DNA from: Aurantiacibacter atlanticus
Lineage (GTDB): Bacteria; Pseudomonadota; Alphaproteobacteria; Sphingomonadales; Sphingomonadaceae
Assembly (NCBI RefSeq): GCF_001077815.2
Contig: NZ_CP011310.1
Span: 1,240,001-1,304,000, forward strand
Direction: 5' to 3'
DNA: 64,000 nt
Part shown: piece after piece, positions 53,863 to 62,445 of the stretch
How the letters are laid out: each line of letters begins with the position of its first letter
How positions within the stretch are numbered: position 1 is the first letter of the stretch
Made by a program: the position numbers and the translations under genes
Notes under the pieces: generated by a model
Databases searched by the model: none
Told to the model about the DNA's origin: nothing
What the model saw: the letters and a program-made list of their open reading frames with translations, nothing else

Positions 53863-54522
53863 ATGGACGAACACAGCCAAGCCAATTCCATCCCCCGCCC
53901 GCTATTCCTCCTCGCTACGCTTTATGGCGGCATGACCTGCATCGCAGGCGTGCTGGGTGCAAAGCAGGTGGCGATAGGACCGCTGGCGGTGGAAGCGGGG
54001 ATTTTCCCTTTCCTGTTTCTCGTCGCGATTTCGAGTGCGGTTGCTGCGCTATATGGCCGTGCCATGGCTAACCAATTGGTGCGCTTCGGTTTCGTGCCAC
54101 TGCTGGTCGCGATCGGACTGACGTTCCTCGTGCTGTCGCTCCCCACGGATGACGGAATGTACGAACCAGCCAAGGATGCTTTCCCGATCATCCTCGGCCA
54201 GACTTGGCGGCTGATGGCGGCAGGCATATTGGCCTATGGTATTTCCATGACGCTCAATGTCTGGATTTTTGCGCGGCTGGGGCAGGGCGGAACACGCTTT
54301 GCCGCCATCCGCGGAGCCACGGCATCTGTCATCAGTCAAGTGGTGGACACTATGATCTTCATCACTGTCGCCTTTTACGGTGTGCGTGATATCGGAGAGC
54401 TGTTGCTGGGCCAGTCGCTTGCCAAGGTCGTGTTGTCCATCGTGCTGGTGCCGCCCGTCTTGCATCTGCTGATCCACATCGCCCGCCGCATGGACGGAAA
54501 TTTGGCCAAGCCAGTGCAATGA
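53863..54522 (+). CDS. Queuosine precursor transporter (YhhQ/VUT family)
   Basis: 219 residues with about six helices. The family pattern is visible as LATLYGGMTCIAGVLGAKQV, AYGISMTLNVWIFARL and IRGATASVISQVVDTMIFI. YhhQ members import queuosine precursors (preQ0, preQ1). The 3' end overlaps the cytidine deaminase start by 4 bases. It is divergent from the CNT permease, so both share a 125-base intergenic promoter region. Confidence 0.88.
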   Translation: MDEHSQANSIPRPLFLLATLYGGMTCIAGVLGAKQVAIGPLAVEAGIFPFLFLVAISSAVAALYGRAMANQLVRFGFVPLLVAIGLTFLVLSLPTDDGMYEPAKDAFPIILGQTWRLMAAGILAYGISMTLNVWIFARLGQGGTRFAAIRGATASVISQVVDTMIFITVAFYGVRDIGELLLGQSLAKVVLSIVLVPPVLHLLIHIARRMDGNLAKPVQ

Positions 54523-54947
54523 GCAAAGCCGATCCCTTGATCAAGGCGGCGCTTACTGCGCGAAGCCGTGCTTATGCACCCTATTCCGATTTCCTTGTCG
54601 GCTGCGCGATTGAAAGTGGCGAAGGGAAGATTGCTGTCGGTGCAAATATGGAAAATGCCTGCTATCGCCTTGGTGTTTGCGCAGAACAATCGGCGCTTGC
54701 TGCCGCGCAACAGGCCTTCGGGCTCGCAAACATCCGGCGCCTGGCAATTGTCGGCGGCCCGCGCGATGCGGCCACCAGTGTAGCGGGCGAGGCGGTGACA
54801 CCATGTGGCGGTTGCAGGCAAGCCATATTGGAAGCTGCTGACGAGGCAGGCGCGGATCTCGAAATCATCTGTTGCGATCACAATGGTAACAGCACGATGC
54901 ACACCACGATCAAGGCGCTTTTGCCCAATTCCTTCACGCTGAAATAG
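54519..54947 (+). CDS. cdd: Cytidine deaminase
   Basis: 142 residues, the usual size of homotetrameric Cdd. Substrate loop YAPYSDFLVGCA, catalytic Glu in CAEQSALAAA and zinc Cys pair in PCGGCRQAI are all present. It deaminates cytidine and deoxycytidine to uridine forms in the cytosol. It starts within the YhhQ stop (ATGA). Its neighbours, a nucleoside permease and a nucleotidase, support a role in pyrimidine salvage. Confidence 0.95.
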   Translation: MSKADPLIKAALTARSRAYAPYSDFLVGCAIESGEGKIAVGANMENACYRLGVCAEQSALAAAQQAFGLANIRRLAIVGGPRDAATSVAGEAVTPCGGCRQAILEAADEAGADLEIICCDHNGNSTMHTTIKALLPNSFTLK

Positions 54948-55512
54948 GCCATTGCAAAACAAGGTTTACATTTGTTTACTCTGCCTATTGCGCTACCGTT
55001 GTTAAAGACTTTCGGCACAGCCAAAAGGCAGGATGCGGGACGAACGCAGCAGTATGGATCGACCACTCGAAAGTTCACCGGGTCCGGATCGCATCAGGTG
55101 TTTGGCAATCGGTCTCGGGGGGATGGCGGTTATCGCTGCAAATGCACGTTCAAGCGGTCCTGCAGAGGCCGCAGGATCGACCGCACGGGCGATCAACGAT
55201 CCGGCCACTGCCGACCATCATTAGCCTACCTGGTGGCTGATCGGCACCGCGATGGCAAATATCCAGTCCTTCAGGGTCGCGCCTGGGACTGGCCGCATTT
55301 GGGTCGCGGGACCGGATTGATCTGTTCGCGTCGGAGCGCTGCGCTCTATCGGCTTCTGCCATTGTGGGACTGATAGGGCAAAGCGGGGTCTCTCCGACGC
55401 GATTTTCTATGTGCCATATATTTAGCCGCACATTTATTGGCGCGAATGCAAAGCGAATCTTGCAAGGCACTGGCCAAGAGGCCTAGCTTGTCAGAAATTC
55501 TCGAGGGGCAAA
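54948..55512. other. Long intergenic region before the LysM-FecR gene
   Basis: 565 bases with no well supported gene. The only weak candidate is the short ORF at 55033-55224. A second in-frame open stretch after its stop (55225-55320) also reads as membrane-like (PTWWLIGTAMANI), so a decayed small gene is possible. No hairpin followed by a T run was found. Confidence 0.45.
55033..55224 (+). CDS. Possible small protein, unknown function
   Basis: 63 codons from an ATG preceded by AAGGCAGG. The product has a polar start, a short hydrophobic stretch CLAIGLGGMAVIAA and an Ala/Ser-rich tail. Codon use looks normal for the genome, but there is no homologue I recognise and the hydrophobic region is too short for a sure signal. 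It may be chance coding-like DNA or a remnant. Confidence 0.2.
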   Translation: MRDERSSMDRPLESSPGPDRIRCLAIGLGGMAVIAANARSSGPAEAAGSTARAINDPATADHH

Positions 55513-56832
55513 ATGCGCTATTCCAACATTGTTCTGGCCAGTTTTGCAGCGATTTTCTGTTTCGCCATTGCGGTCGTTGCATTCCCTTCCGCGGCTGTGG
55601 CGCAGGTTGATGATGCCATCGTTACCTACCGTATGGAGCGCGGAGATACGCTTGTTTCCGTGAAACAGCGTTTCCTCACGGGGCGCATGGCCGTGGCGCG
55701 GGTTGCGCGGCTAAACCGCATCAGGGACCCGCGACGCATACCAATCGGCACAGTGCTGCGCCTGCCCCGTAACCTGCTTGCATGGCGATCTGCCGATCTC
55801 GCCATTCGCGGCTTTTCCGGCCCAGTGGAGATAGACGGCGCAGCACCGGATCTTGGCGCGCAATTGGCTGAAGGAGCGGTGATCCGCACCGGACGCAATG
55901 GCTTTATTTCTCTGCAATCTGCCGACGGTGCGACATTTGCTGTGCCATCAAACTCCACCGCCCGGATTGAACGCGCGCGTATTTACCGGCTGCGCGATTT
56001 GCGCGATGTGGAGTTTCGTATTCTGGATGGCCGGGGCGAGATAGAGGTCCCCGTCTTGCGCGACGGGGAACGTTTCCGCGGCAGCACGCCTGTCGCCGTC
56101 ACAGCAGTGCGCGGCACGCTTTTCCGCGTTGGTTTTGCCGAGGATGAATCGCTTGGCGTGACCGAAGTGATCGAAGGCACGGTATCGGTTGAAACAGGGG
56201 ATACATCGCAACTGACACCAGAAGGGTTCGGGATTTCCGTTTCACCTTCCGGACTTGGTGAACCTGAAACCTTGTTGCCTCCCGCCGAAATCGCCAATCC
56301 GGGTGCAATTCAGACAGGGGGAGTGGTGACATTCAGCATCTCGCCGCCCGCTGGTGCTGTCGCTACGCGGACACAAATCGCCCGCGATGCAGGCTTTCTG
56401 GAAGTCGTAGGTGAGGACATCACCAGCGAGCTGGTGGCAAGGTTTGAGGAGGTCGAGGACGGACGCTATTTCGTGCGATCGCGCGGGATTTCGCGCGGGG
56501 GCATAGAGGGGTTGTCCGAAACCTTCACTTTCCGTCGCAAACGGCTTGGGGCAGAAGCGACTGTAGAACCCTCTCAGCTCGCTGACGGATTTCGCTTCGC
56601 CTGGCTTCCAATTGGCGAGGGCATTACCCATTTCGCCTTCCAGCTCTGGCGAGAGGGGGAAGCCGGTGCGCTGATTTATGATGAAATTGCGCTGCCCGGC
56701 AGCGCAATCGTTGTTACCGGGCTGGAACCGGACGTTTATATCTGGCGCGTGGCGGCAATCCAGTCCGATGCAGAAGATGGCCTGCTCAAGGTTTGGGGGC
56801 CAGATCAATCGCTGACGGTATCGCCAGAGTGA
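55513..56832 (+). CDS. Exported LysM-FecR domain protein
   Basis: 439 residues. A signal peptide ends at AVAQ. A LysM domain (about 38-85: YRMERGDTLVSVKQRFL, NRIRDPRRIPIGTVLRLP) suggests peptidoglycan contact. A FecR-type domain follows (about 100-250: GAVIRTGRNGFISLQSADGATFAVPSNS, VTAVRGTLFRVG). The C-terminal half has beta-rich fibronectin-like repeats (FAWLPIGEGITHFAFQLW). Such proteins are common next to CHASE2 signalling proteins in alphaproteobacteria and may sense the wall or envelope. The CHASE2 kinase follows by 28 bases, so the two are probably one operon. Confidence 0.88.
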   Translation: MRYSNIVLASFAAIFCFAIAVVAFPSAAVAQVDDAIVTYRMERGDTLVSVKQRFLTGRMAVARVARLNRIRDPRRIPIGTVLRLPRNLLAWRSADLAIRGFSGPVEIDGAAPDLGAQLAEGAVIRTGRNGFISLQSADGATFAVPSNSTARIERARIYRLRDLRDVEFRILDGRGEIEVPVLRDGERFRGSTPVAVTAVRGTLFRVGFAEDESLGVTEVIEGTVSVETGDTSQLTPEGFGISVSPSGLGEPETLLPPAEIANPGAIQTGGVVTFSISPPAGAVATRTQIARDAGFLEVVGEDITSELVARFEEVEDGRYFVRSRGISRGGIEGLSETFTFRRKRLGAEATVEPSQLADGFRFAWLPIGEGITHFAFQLWREGEAGALIYDEIALPGSAIVVTGLEPDVYIWRVAAIQSDAEDGLLKVWGPDQSLTVSPE

Positions 56833-56860
56833 CCTGCGACAAGGCTGCCTAGGCGGCACA

Positions 56861-59026
56861 ATGGTGACTCGTAGGCTTTTTGCAGAATGGCTGATCCTCT
56901 TTGCAGCAGGTGTCGCACTGGGTTTCCTTGCCGCCCGGATAGATCTTGCAAACCGATTGGATGCCAGTCTGCTCGACCGCGCGGCCGCATTGGCCCACCC
57001 TGCTGCATCATCCGATATCGTAATTGTCGCCATTGACGATGCAAGCCTTGCACAAACAGGTGCCTGGCCATGGCCACGCACCATTCATGCACAATTGCTG
57101 GACCGGCTGGCAGAAGCCGTCAGCGGGCCAGTGATGTTCGATGTTCTTTTCCTTGAACCATCCACTCAGGCAAATGATGCGGCCTTTGCTCAGGCCATCT
57201 CGCGCCACGGACAAGTGGTGCTGCCCATGACTTTTGCCGCGCGGCCCAATGCCGTTTCCGGCATCGTTCCAATATTTCCGATTGATCCATTCTTGCAAAG
57301 CGCCGCGGCAATCGGCCATGTGGCGATAACGCCCGACGATGATGGCGTATTGCGGCGTGTCGATCTCGTGATGGAGGCAGACGGACGCAGTTTTCCCCAA
57401 TTCGCCCAGGCGGCGCGATCGCTGGGTCAAATCGCTATCGCAGATCGGGGCGCCGATCCGGTCGTCTCATTTCATCCCGAAGGCACTTATTCGCAAGTAT
57501 CTGCCGAAGCTGTGATCAAGGGCAACGTGCCAGAAGAATTTTTGCACGGAAAAACGGTGCTGGTAGGGGCTACTGCACAAGGCATGGGAGATCGGTATTC
57601 GGTCGGTGCAGGTGGGGTCGATGTGCTGTCCGGCGTCGAAATCCAGGCCAATCTGTTTGATGCCTTGCGCGGTGGGGTTCTGGTCCGCGATCTGCCGCCT
57701 TTTTGGTCCGGCCTGCTTGCCGCATTTGCGTTGCTGGCGCAATTCCTCGTCTTCTGGAAGATGTCGCCGCGGGCAGGCCTTTGCGCGACGTTGGCCATTG
57801 CAGGATTGGCACTGACGGGCACTTTTGCACTGGTGTCACTGGCCGGCTTGTGGGTTGCCCCGGGCGTGGCAATTCTCATCGTGATCTTCGCTTATCCTCT
57901 TTGGGGATGGCGCCGTCTGACCTCGGTAAGCGCCTATCTGGAGGAGGAGGCCGCCTTTCTGCGCCCCGAAGGCGCGCGACGTGCCAAGGTCGAAGGGTTC
58001 GACCGGATTGCCCGGCAGGTTGCAAGAATGCGCGGGCTTGTGAGCCACGTGAGCGAGGGGTTCGCCTTTCTCGACAAGGTGATCGAAGCTGCGCCCGATC
58101 CGATTCTGGTGCTCGACAGGCAAGGCCTGATCATTATGACCAATGCCAAGGGGCAGGAGCTGTTTCCCGACTGGGACAGGAATAATCCCGCACTCCTGGT
58201 TACTCTGTTGGAGCAATGCGACGCAGGGCTTGATCCGGAACGCAGTGAGATTGGCTTTAAGGGCGGTCGTATCTTTCTTGTCGCCCGTGCGGCGCTGGAA
58301 ATGGGCGATAGCATTCAAAGCGGTGAAATCATCATGTTGCGCGATGTCTCCGCCACACGAAGGCGCGAGGAGGAACGGCGTGAAATGCTCGAATTCCTGT
58401 CGCATGACATGCGTACGCCGCAGGTGGCGATCATCGGTCTGGCAGGCAGGCTGGGCAAGGATGCCCAGGCCGAGGATATTGCCGACCGCATTCGCACGCA
58501 GGCCACACGCACTTTGAAATTGTCCGACGATTTCGTGCAGCTGGCTCGTATGGACGAAAGCGATCCAGAGTTAGAGGATTGTGATCTTGTCGCCGCGGTA
58601 GAAGAAGCCGATGATCGGGCCTATTCGGCAGCGCGCGCCCGCGGGATCGCAATAATATCGGACCTTCCCGGAGACCCGCTTTACGCCGATGCTGACCCGT
58701 CACTCATCGCGCGGCTGCTAGATAATCTGATCGGCAATGCGATCAAATTCTCGCCCCAAGGCAGCACTGTGTCTATCGCCCTGCAACAAGCGTTGAGAGG
58801 CAAGGTTGAACTGATCGTCAGCGATGAAGGACCCGGATTGCCGCCGGAACGGCGGGACAATCCCTTTGGGCGGTTCGGCGCACATGAGGGCAAGGCTGGT
58901 CCCAGTGTCGGGCTGGGGCTAGCCTTGGTGAAACGCGTGGTCGAGAAACATGGCGGGGCGATCAGGGTTGAGACGGGCGATGACACAGGAACCCGTTTCA
59001 GTATCGAATTGCCACAAAGCCGGTAA
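56861..59026 (+). CDS. CHASE2-domain sensor histidine kinase
   Basis: 721 residues. An N-terminal helix (about 10-27) is followed by a periplasmic CHASE2 domain (about 35-275, DIVIVAIDDASLAQTGAWPWPR, VMFDVLFLEP, KTVLVGATAQGMGDRYSV), three helices (about 283-350), a PAS-like segment (EAAPDPILVLDRQGLIIMTN), HisKA with His about 515 in LSHDMRTPQVAI, and a complete ATPase (NLIGNAIKFSP, DEGPGLPPE, VGLGLALVKRV). It should sense an envelope signal, possibly through the LysM-FecR protein. The OmpR regulator at 59589 on the other strand is a likely partner, but pairing is inferred. Confidence 0.93.
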   Translation: MVTRRLFAEWLILFAAGVALGFLAARIDLANRLDASLLDRAAALAHPAASSDIVIVAIDDASLAQTGAWPWPRTIHAQLLDRLAEAVSGPVMFDVLFLEPSTQANDAAFAQAISRHGQVVLPMTFAARPNAVSGIVPIFPIDPFLQSAAAIGHVAITPDDDGVLRRVDLVMEADGRSFPQFAQAARSLGQIAIADRGADPVVSFHPEGTYSQVSAEAVIKGNVPEEFLHGKTVLVGATAQGMGDRYSVGAGGVDVLSGVEIQANLFDALRGGVLVRDLPPFWSGLLAAFALLAQFLVFWKMSPRAGLCATLAIAGLALTGTFALVSLAGLWVAPGVAILIVIFAYPLWGWRRLTSVSAYLEEEAAFLRPEGARRAKVEGFDRIARQVARMRGLVSHVSEGFAFLDKVIEAAPDPILVLDRQGLIIMTNAKGQELFPDWDRNNPALLVTLLEQCDAGLDPERSEIGFKGGRIFLVARAALEMGDSIQSGEIIMLRDVSATRRREEERREMLEFLSHDMRTPQVAIIGLAGRLGKDAQAEDIADRIRTQATRTLKLSDDFVQLARMDESDPELEDCDLVAAVEEADDRAYSAARARGIAIISDLPGDPLYADADPSLIARLLDNLIGNAIKFSPQGSTVSIALQQALRGKVELIVSDEGPGLPPERRDNPFGRFGAHEGKAGPSVGLGLALVKRVVEKHGGAIRVETGDDTGTRFSIELPQSR

Positions 59027-59038
59027 TCGCGCGCAATA

Positions 59039-59614
59039 TCAGGGCCGCGCAGCTGTTCCTTGCGCGTCAGTTACCAATGCCCTGGCCAGCTCAGCCATCT
59101 GGGCATTGCTGTAATTGCACGCATCTGCTTCCCCCACTCCGCGATAGAGCACCTGGCCGTCTTCCCTGTTCAGCAACACCAGCGTTGCGCGCAGGCGCTG
59201 GACCGAACAGTTATCAAAAATATGGTGGTTTCGCGGTCGCGATTCCCAGGCGATGGCGGCGGCATCCGATTCTGCGGGATCGGCAACCCCGGTCTTCGCA
59301 TCGCGCATTGCGATGGCGAATTCTGCGATGACAGGAGCGGTGGAATTGCTGGCGCTCCCCAAGCTTGCTGTCTGCGACGCGAGCGCATTTTTCAGTGCTG
59401 TAGCAAAGGTGGCACGCAAGGAATTATCCTCCTCGACAGGCGCAACTTGCACCGCCGCCTGTGGCGGTAACTGACCGCTTGTCGAGGCGATGCTGACAGG
59501 GGTTGAGACAGCGCAGGCAGATAGCAAGGACGCTGCAAGCAGGGCCGGGAATGCAATCGCAAACACGCGGCCCACAGGCCCGTACAGATCAGCTTTCAGC
59601 CACTTCTCCATCAT
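59039..59614 (-). CDS. Lipoprotein of unknown function
   Basis: 191 residues; start is one of several clustered ATGs (59614 has AAGG eight bases upstream; 59611, 59620 and 59629 are in frame). The lipobox LLSAC marks a lipoprotein. The mature part has a Ser/Thr/Pro-rich start and an alpha/beta fold with two Cys (DNCSV, DACNYSN) that could form a disulfide; no family recognised with confidence. The start overlaps the OmpR regulator stop by 26 bases, so the two are co-transcribed and it may be part of the same envelope-signalling module. Confidence 0.75.
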   Translation of the reverse strand: MMEKWLKADLYGPVGRVFAIAFPALLAASLLSACAVSTPVSIASTSGQLPPQAAVQVAPVEEDNSLRATFATALKNALASQTASLGSASNSTAPVIAEFAIAMRDAKTGVADPAESDAAAIAWESRPRNHHIFDNCSVQRLRATLVLLNREDGQVLYRGVGEADACNYSNAQMAELARALVTDAQGTAARP

Positions 59615-60314
59615 TATCATCGCCTTCATCGAAAAAGGAATTCATGCGATAGCCGAATCCGAAGACGGTTTGAATGGCAAAGCCGTTATGCGGGCGCAAT
59701 TCCAGTTTGGAACGCACGCGCGAGACATGCATGTCCAGCGTGCGCGTGGCGATATCGCCCATATTGCCCCATATCTGGGAGAAGATGTAGCTGCGCGAAA
59801 GCGGGCGGTTGAGATTGTCAAAAAACAGGGCCGCGACCTTGAATTCTTTCGCCGTGAGCTTGATTGGTTCTCCGTCCCTTTCGATCACGGTTTCCTGTCC
59901 GTCAACGCGATAGCGGCCAAAGGTCTGGTAACGCTCCGTCTTGGCTGCCGGGGCGCGGCGGCGGGCTGCCGCCTCTATGCGGGCGACAATGACTTCTTCG
60001 CTTTCAGGTTTGACGATGTAATCGCTGGCGCCGCGTTCCAGCCCTTTCACAATGTCCGCTTTTTCAGATCGGCTGGTTATGAGGATGAAGGCTGGTGGAT
60101 GCTCGAGACTATCAGCGCCCCAGCTGACAATTTCCAGCCCGGTGGCTCCCGGCATGTTCCAGTCTACCAGGACGACATCATACGTTTCCCGCTTGAGAGA
60201 GATGAGTAGGTCGCGCCCGTTACGAAATCGATCCACATCGTATCCGGTTGGTTCCAAGCATGAGGAGATCTGGTCGAGGACCTCCTGATCGTCATCGGCG
60301 ATTGCTATTCTCAA
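59589..60314 (-). CDS. OmpR/PhoB-type response regulator
   Basis: 241 residues from a TTG at 60314; an ATG at 60371 gives a 19-residue extension without a good ribosome binding site. Receiver: IAIADDDQEVL, phosphoacceptor Asp51 in VVLVDWNMPG, ITSRSE and Lys in YIVKPES. C-terminal winged helix: IKLTAKEFKVAALFFDN, RPLSRSYIFSQIWG, TRTLDMHVSRVRSKLEL, IQTVFGFGYRM. It probably regulates genes in response to the CHASE2 kinase. It is divergent from the biotin operon with about 240 bases between them. Confidence 0.92.
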   Translation of the reverse strand: MRIAIADDDQEVLDQISSCLEPTGYDVDRFRNGRDLLISLKRETYDVVLVDWNMPGATGLEIVSWGADSLEHPPAFILITSRSEKADIVKGLERGASDYIVKPESEEVIVARIEAAARRRAPAAKTERYQTFGRYRVDGQETVIERDGEPIKLTAKEFKVAALFFDNLNRPLSRSYIFSQIWGNMGDIATRTLDMHVSRVRSKLELRPHNGFAIQTVFGFGYRMNSFFDEGDDNDGEVAES

Positions 60315-60421
60315 TGTCTTCTTTCCACATTTATCGCAGATTCTGTGTTCTGCGCTCCCTCGCTTCAGCATTAAGGTGGAGTTATCTTATTGGCCACAAA
60401 TTGACTCGGAAATGGACCTGA

Positions 60422-60451
60422 TTGTTACTAGATTTTACATTCGGGCATAAT
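60422..60451 (+). promoter_or_regulatory. Possible promoter for the biotin operon
   Basis: TTGTTA (60422-60427) and CATAAT (60446-60451) are 18 bases apart, a plausible -35/-10 pair about 100 bases before bioB. No BirA- or BioR-type operator was recognised. Low confidence. Confidence 0.2.
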
Positions 60452-60551
60452 TTCTTTGACGCTGGGCAGGATTAGAGCCCGTCTTATTGTTTGATCGGGC
60501 GGTGCCACGCGTCTGCTTTACCTGCGCCAAGTTTTTCGCCATGGCCGACGC

Positions 60552-61607
60552 ATGGACACGCTGATTTCCGCTGAATCGACTATACGCAATGACTGGACGC
60601 GCGAGGAAATCGCCGACCTGTTCGGTTTGCCATTTACTGAACTGCTGTTTCGGGCAGCGCAGACCCATCGCGCACATCATGCTGCCGATGAAGTGCAATT
60701 GTGCACCCTGCTGTCGATCAAGACCGGCGGTTGCCCGGAAGATTGCGGATATTGTTCGCAAAGCGCGCATGCCGATAGCGGTGTCGAAGCGACCAAGCTG
60801 ATGGATGTGCGGCAGGTGTTGCAGAGCGCAGCGCAGGCAAAGGATGCCGGATCGCAGCGTTTCTGCATGGGCGCAGCATGGCGCAACCCGAAAGAACGCG
60901 ACATGCCCAAGATTGTCGAGATCGTGAAAGGCGTTCGCGAAATGGGAATGGAGACATGCATGACGCTTGGCATGCTTTCTCCGAAACAGGCTGATATGCT
61001 GGCCGAGGCGGGCCTCGATTACTACAATCACAACATCGATACCGGTCCCGAATATTATGACCGGGTCATCACCACGCGCAATTACCAGGACAGACTCGAT
61101 ACGCTGGGCAATGTGCGCGACGCTGGCATCAACGTGTGCAGTGGCGGGATCGTAGGCATGGGCGAAACGCGCGCCGACCGTGTTGGCTTTGTCCACACGC
61201 TCGCCACGCTGGAGAGTCATCCTGAAAGCGTTCCGGTCAATGCGCTGGTGCCGGTGAAGGGCACACCGCTTGGCGATATGCTGGCAGATACGCCTGTGGC
61301 CAAGATCGACGATATAGAATTCGTCCGCACAATTGCCGTGGCGCGCATTTGCATGCCGCAAAGCATGGTGCGCCTTTCCGCAGGGCGTGAAAGCATGTCT
61401 GATGCGACACAGGCGCTGTGTTTCATGGCAGGTGCAAATTCGATCTTCACAGGCGACAAGCTGCTGACCGCGCCTAATGCGGGTGACGATAGCGATGCCG
61501 CCCTGTTCCAGCGTCTGGGCATTACGCCGATGCAGGGGGAGGAGCCTCTGCGCGCAGCCAAGTCCTGCGCCGCATCGAGCAATGCCGAAAGCGTGCCGGC
61601 GCAATAG
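60552..61607 (+). CDS. bioB: Biotin synthase
   Basis: 351 residues. The radical-SAM cluster CPEDCGYC (Cys61, Cys65, Cys68) is intact, and the auxiliary [2Fe-2S] ligands are consistent with SQRFCMG, ETCMTLG and [12 protein letters not shown]. Other BioB motifs are [12 protein letters not shown] and [13 protein letters not shown]. The enzyme inserts sulfur into dethiobiotin. The start ATG at 60552 has no strong ribosome binding site. The bioF remnant begins 8 bases after its stop, so it heads the biotin operon. Confidence 0.96.
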   Translation: MDTLISAESTIRNDWTREEIADLFGLPFTELLFRAAQTHRAHHAADEVQLCTLLSIKTGGCPEDCGYCSQSAHADSGVEATKLMDVRQVLQSAAQAKDAGSQRFCMGAAWRNPKERDMPKIVEIVKGVREMGMETCMTLGMLSPKQADMLAEAGLDYYNHNIDTGPEYYDRVITTRNYQDRLDTLGNVRDAGINVCSGGIVGMGETRADRVGFVHTLATLESHPESVPVNALVPVKGTPLGDMLADTPVAKIDDIEFVRTIAVARICMPQSMVRLSAGRESMSDATQALCFMAGANSIFTGDKLLTAPNAGDDSDAALFQRLGITPMQGEEPLRAAKSCAASSNAESVPAQ

Positions 61608-61615
61608 GGCCAATC

Positions 61616-61825
61616 ATGCAGGAAAGGTTTGCCGACGTCCTCGGGCAGCGCAGATCGGCCCGGCACTCCCGCGCCGAACCCCGCTGTTCTGAACGCATCC
61701 CTAGCATAGCGATTCGGCCGACTATTGTGCCTGCCGGCGAAAAAAGTCTTCATCTCGCTCTGTTTGCCACCCATAGTCAAACCGATGTGGTGCGCTTTTT
61801 TGAAGTGAGGGGCGGTTTGCGGTGA
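61616..61825 (+). pseudogene. bioF: Remnant of bioF (8-amino-7-oxononanoate synthase), large internal deletion
   Basis: A 69-codon frame sits exactly where bioF is expected, between bioB and bioD. Its last ~40 codons match the BioF C-terminus (AIRPTIVPAG, then LHLALFATH and a DVVRFFEV segment, compared with AIRPPTVPAG ... LTLTAAH ... DIDRLLEV in E. coli). Its stop overlaps the bioD start as GTGA, as for intact bioF-bioD. The PLP-binding core, with its Lys and about 310 residues, is absent. The first ~25 residues may be the original N-terminus but are not clearly recognisable. The product cannot be an enzyme. Confidence 0.8.
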
Positions 61826-62445
61826 AGGGGTTTATCGTCACCGGCACTGACACTGGCATCGGCAAGACCGTGTTTGCTGCGGGTCTCACTGCTGCACTGC
61901 GCGGCACATATTGGAAGCCTGTGCAAAGCGGGCTGGAAGAAGAAACCGATACAGAGGTGGTGGCGCGGCTTTGTGCGGGTACGGGCGCGCAGGTCCTACC
62001 TGAAGCCTATCGGCTCAAAACACCGTGTTCACCGCATGAGGCCGCGCGGATTGACGGGATCACGATGGATTGTGACAGGCTGAAATTGCCCGCAGCGGAA
62101 GACCCCTTGATCGTCGAAGGGGCGGGCGGCGTACTTGTTCCCTATACCGATGATCTTCTTGCTGCAGACCTGTTTTCCTGTTGGGCCTTGCCCGCCATTA
62201 TAGTTGCGCGCACCGCGCTTGGCACAATCAGCCATACTTTGCTAACGGTGGAGGCGCTTAAGGCGCGCGGGGTATTGATCGCGGGCGTGGTATTTACAGG
62301 GGAGGAGGAACCGGTGGCGCAACGGGCCATCGCGCATTTCAGCGGCGTTGCACAATTGGGCCGCCTGCCGCAGCTTGAACCTCTTGATGCGGCCGGCCTT
62401 TCTGCCGCATTTGCCACCAATATCCGCCTGGATTTGATGGCATGA
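61822..62445 (+). CDS. bioD: Dethiobiotin synthetase
   Basis: 207 residues from a GTG at 61822 that overlaps the bioF remnant's stop. P-loop GTDTGIGKTV, substrate Lys in YWKPVQSG, and VEGAGGVLVP with TALGTISHTLLT are all typical BioD motifs. It closes the ureido ring of dethiobiotin with ATP and CO2. The stop overlaps the bioA start (ATGA). Confidence 0.95.
   Translation: MKGFIVTGTDTGIGKTVFAAGLTAALRGTYWKPVQSGLEEETDTEVVARLCAGTGAQVLPEAYRLKTPCSPHEAARIDGITMDCDRLKLPAAEDPLIVEGAGGVLVPYTDDLLAADLFSCWALPAIIVARTALGTISHTLLTVEALKARGVLIAGVVFTGEEEPVAQRAIAHFSGVAQLGRLPQLEPLDAAGLSAAFATNIRLDLMA

Noticed and set aside
54972..55373. 133-codon rightward ORF in the gap before the LysM-FecR gene
   Set aside because: Arg/Cys-rich and without motif or ribosome binding site. 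The overlapping 63-codon frame has better codon use, and even that is doubtful.
60371..60400. BioR-like operator (TTATCTTATT near 60383) before the biotin operon
   Set aside because: Only the left half fits the TTATMKATAA pattern; the right half does not.
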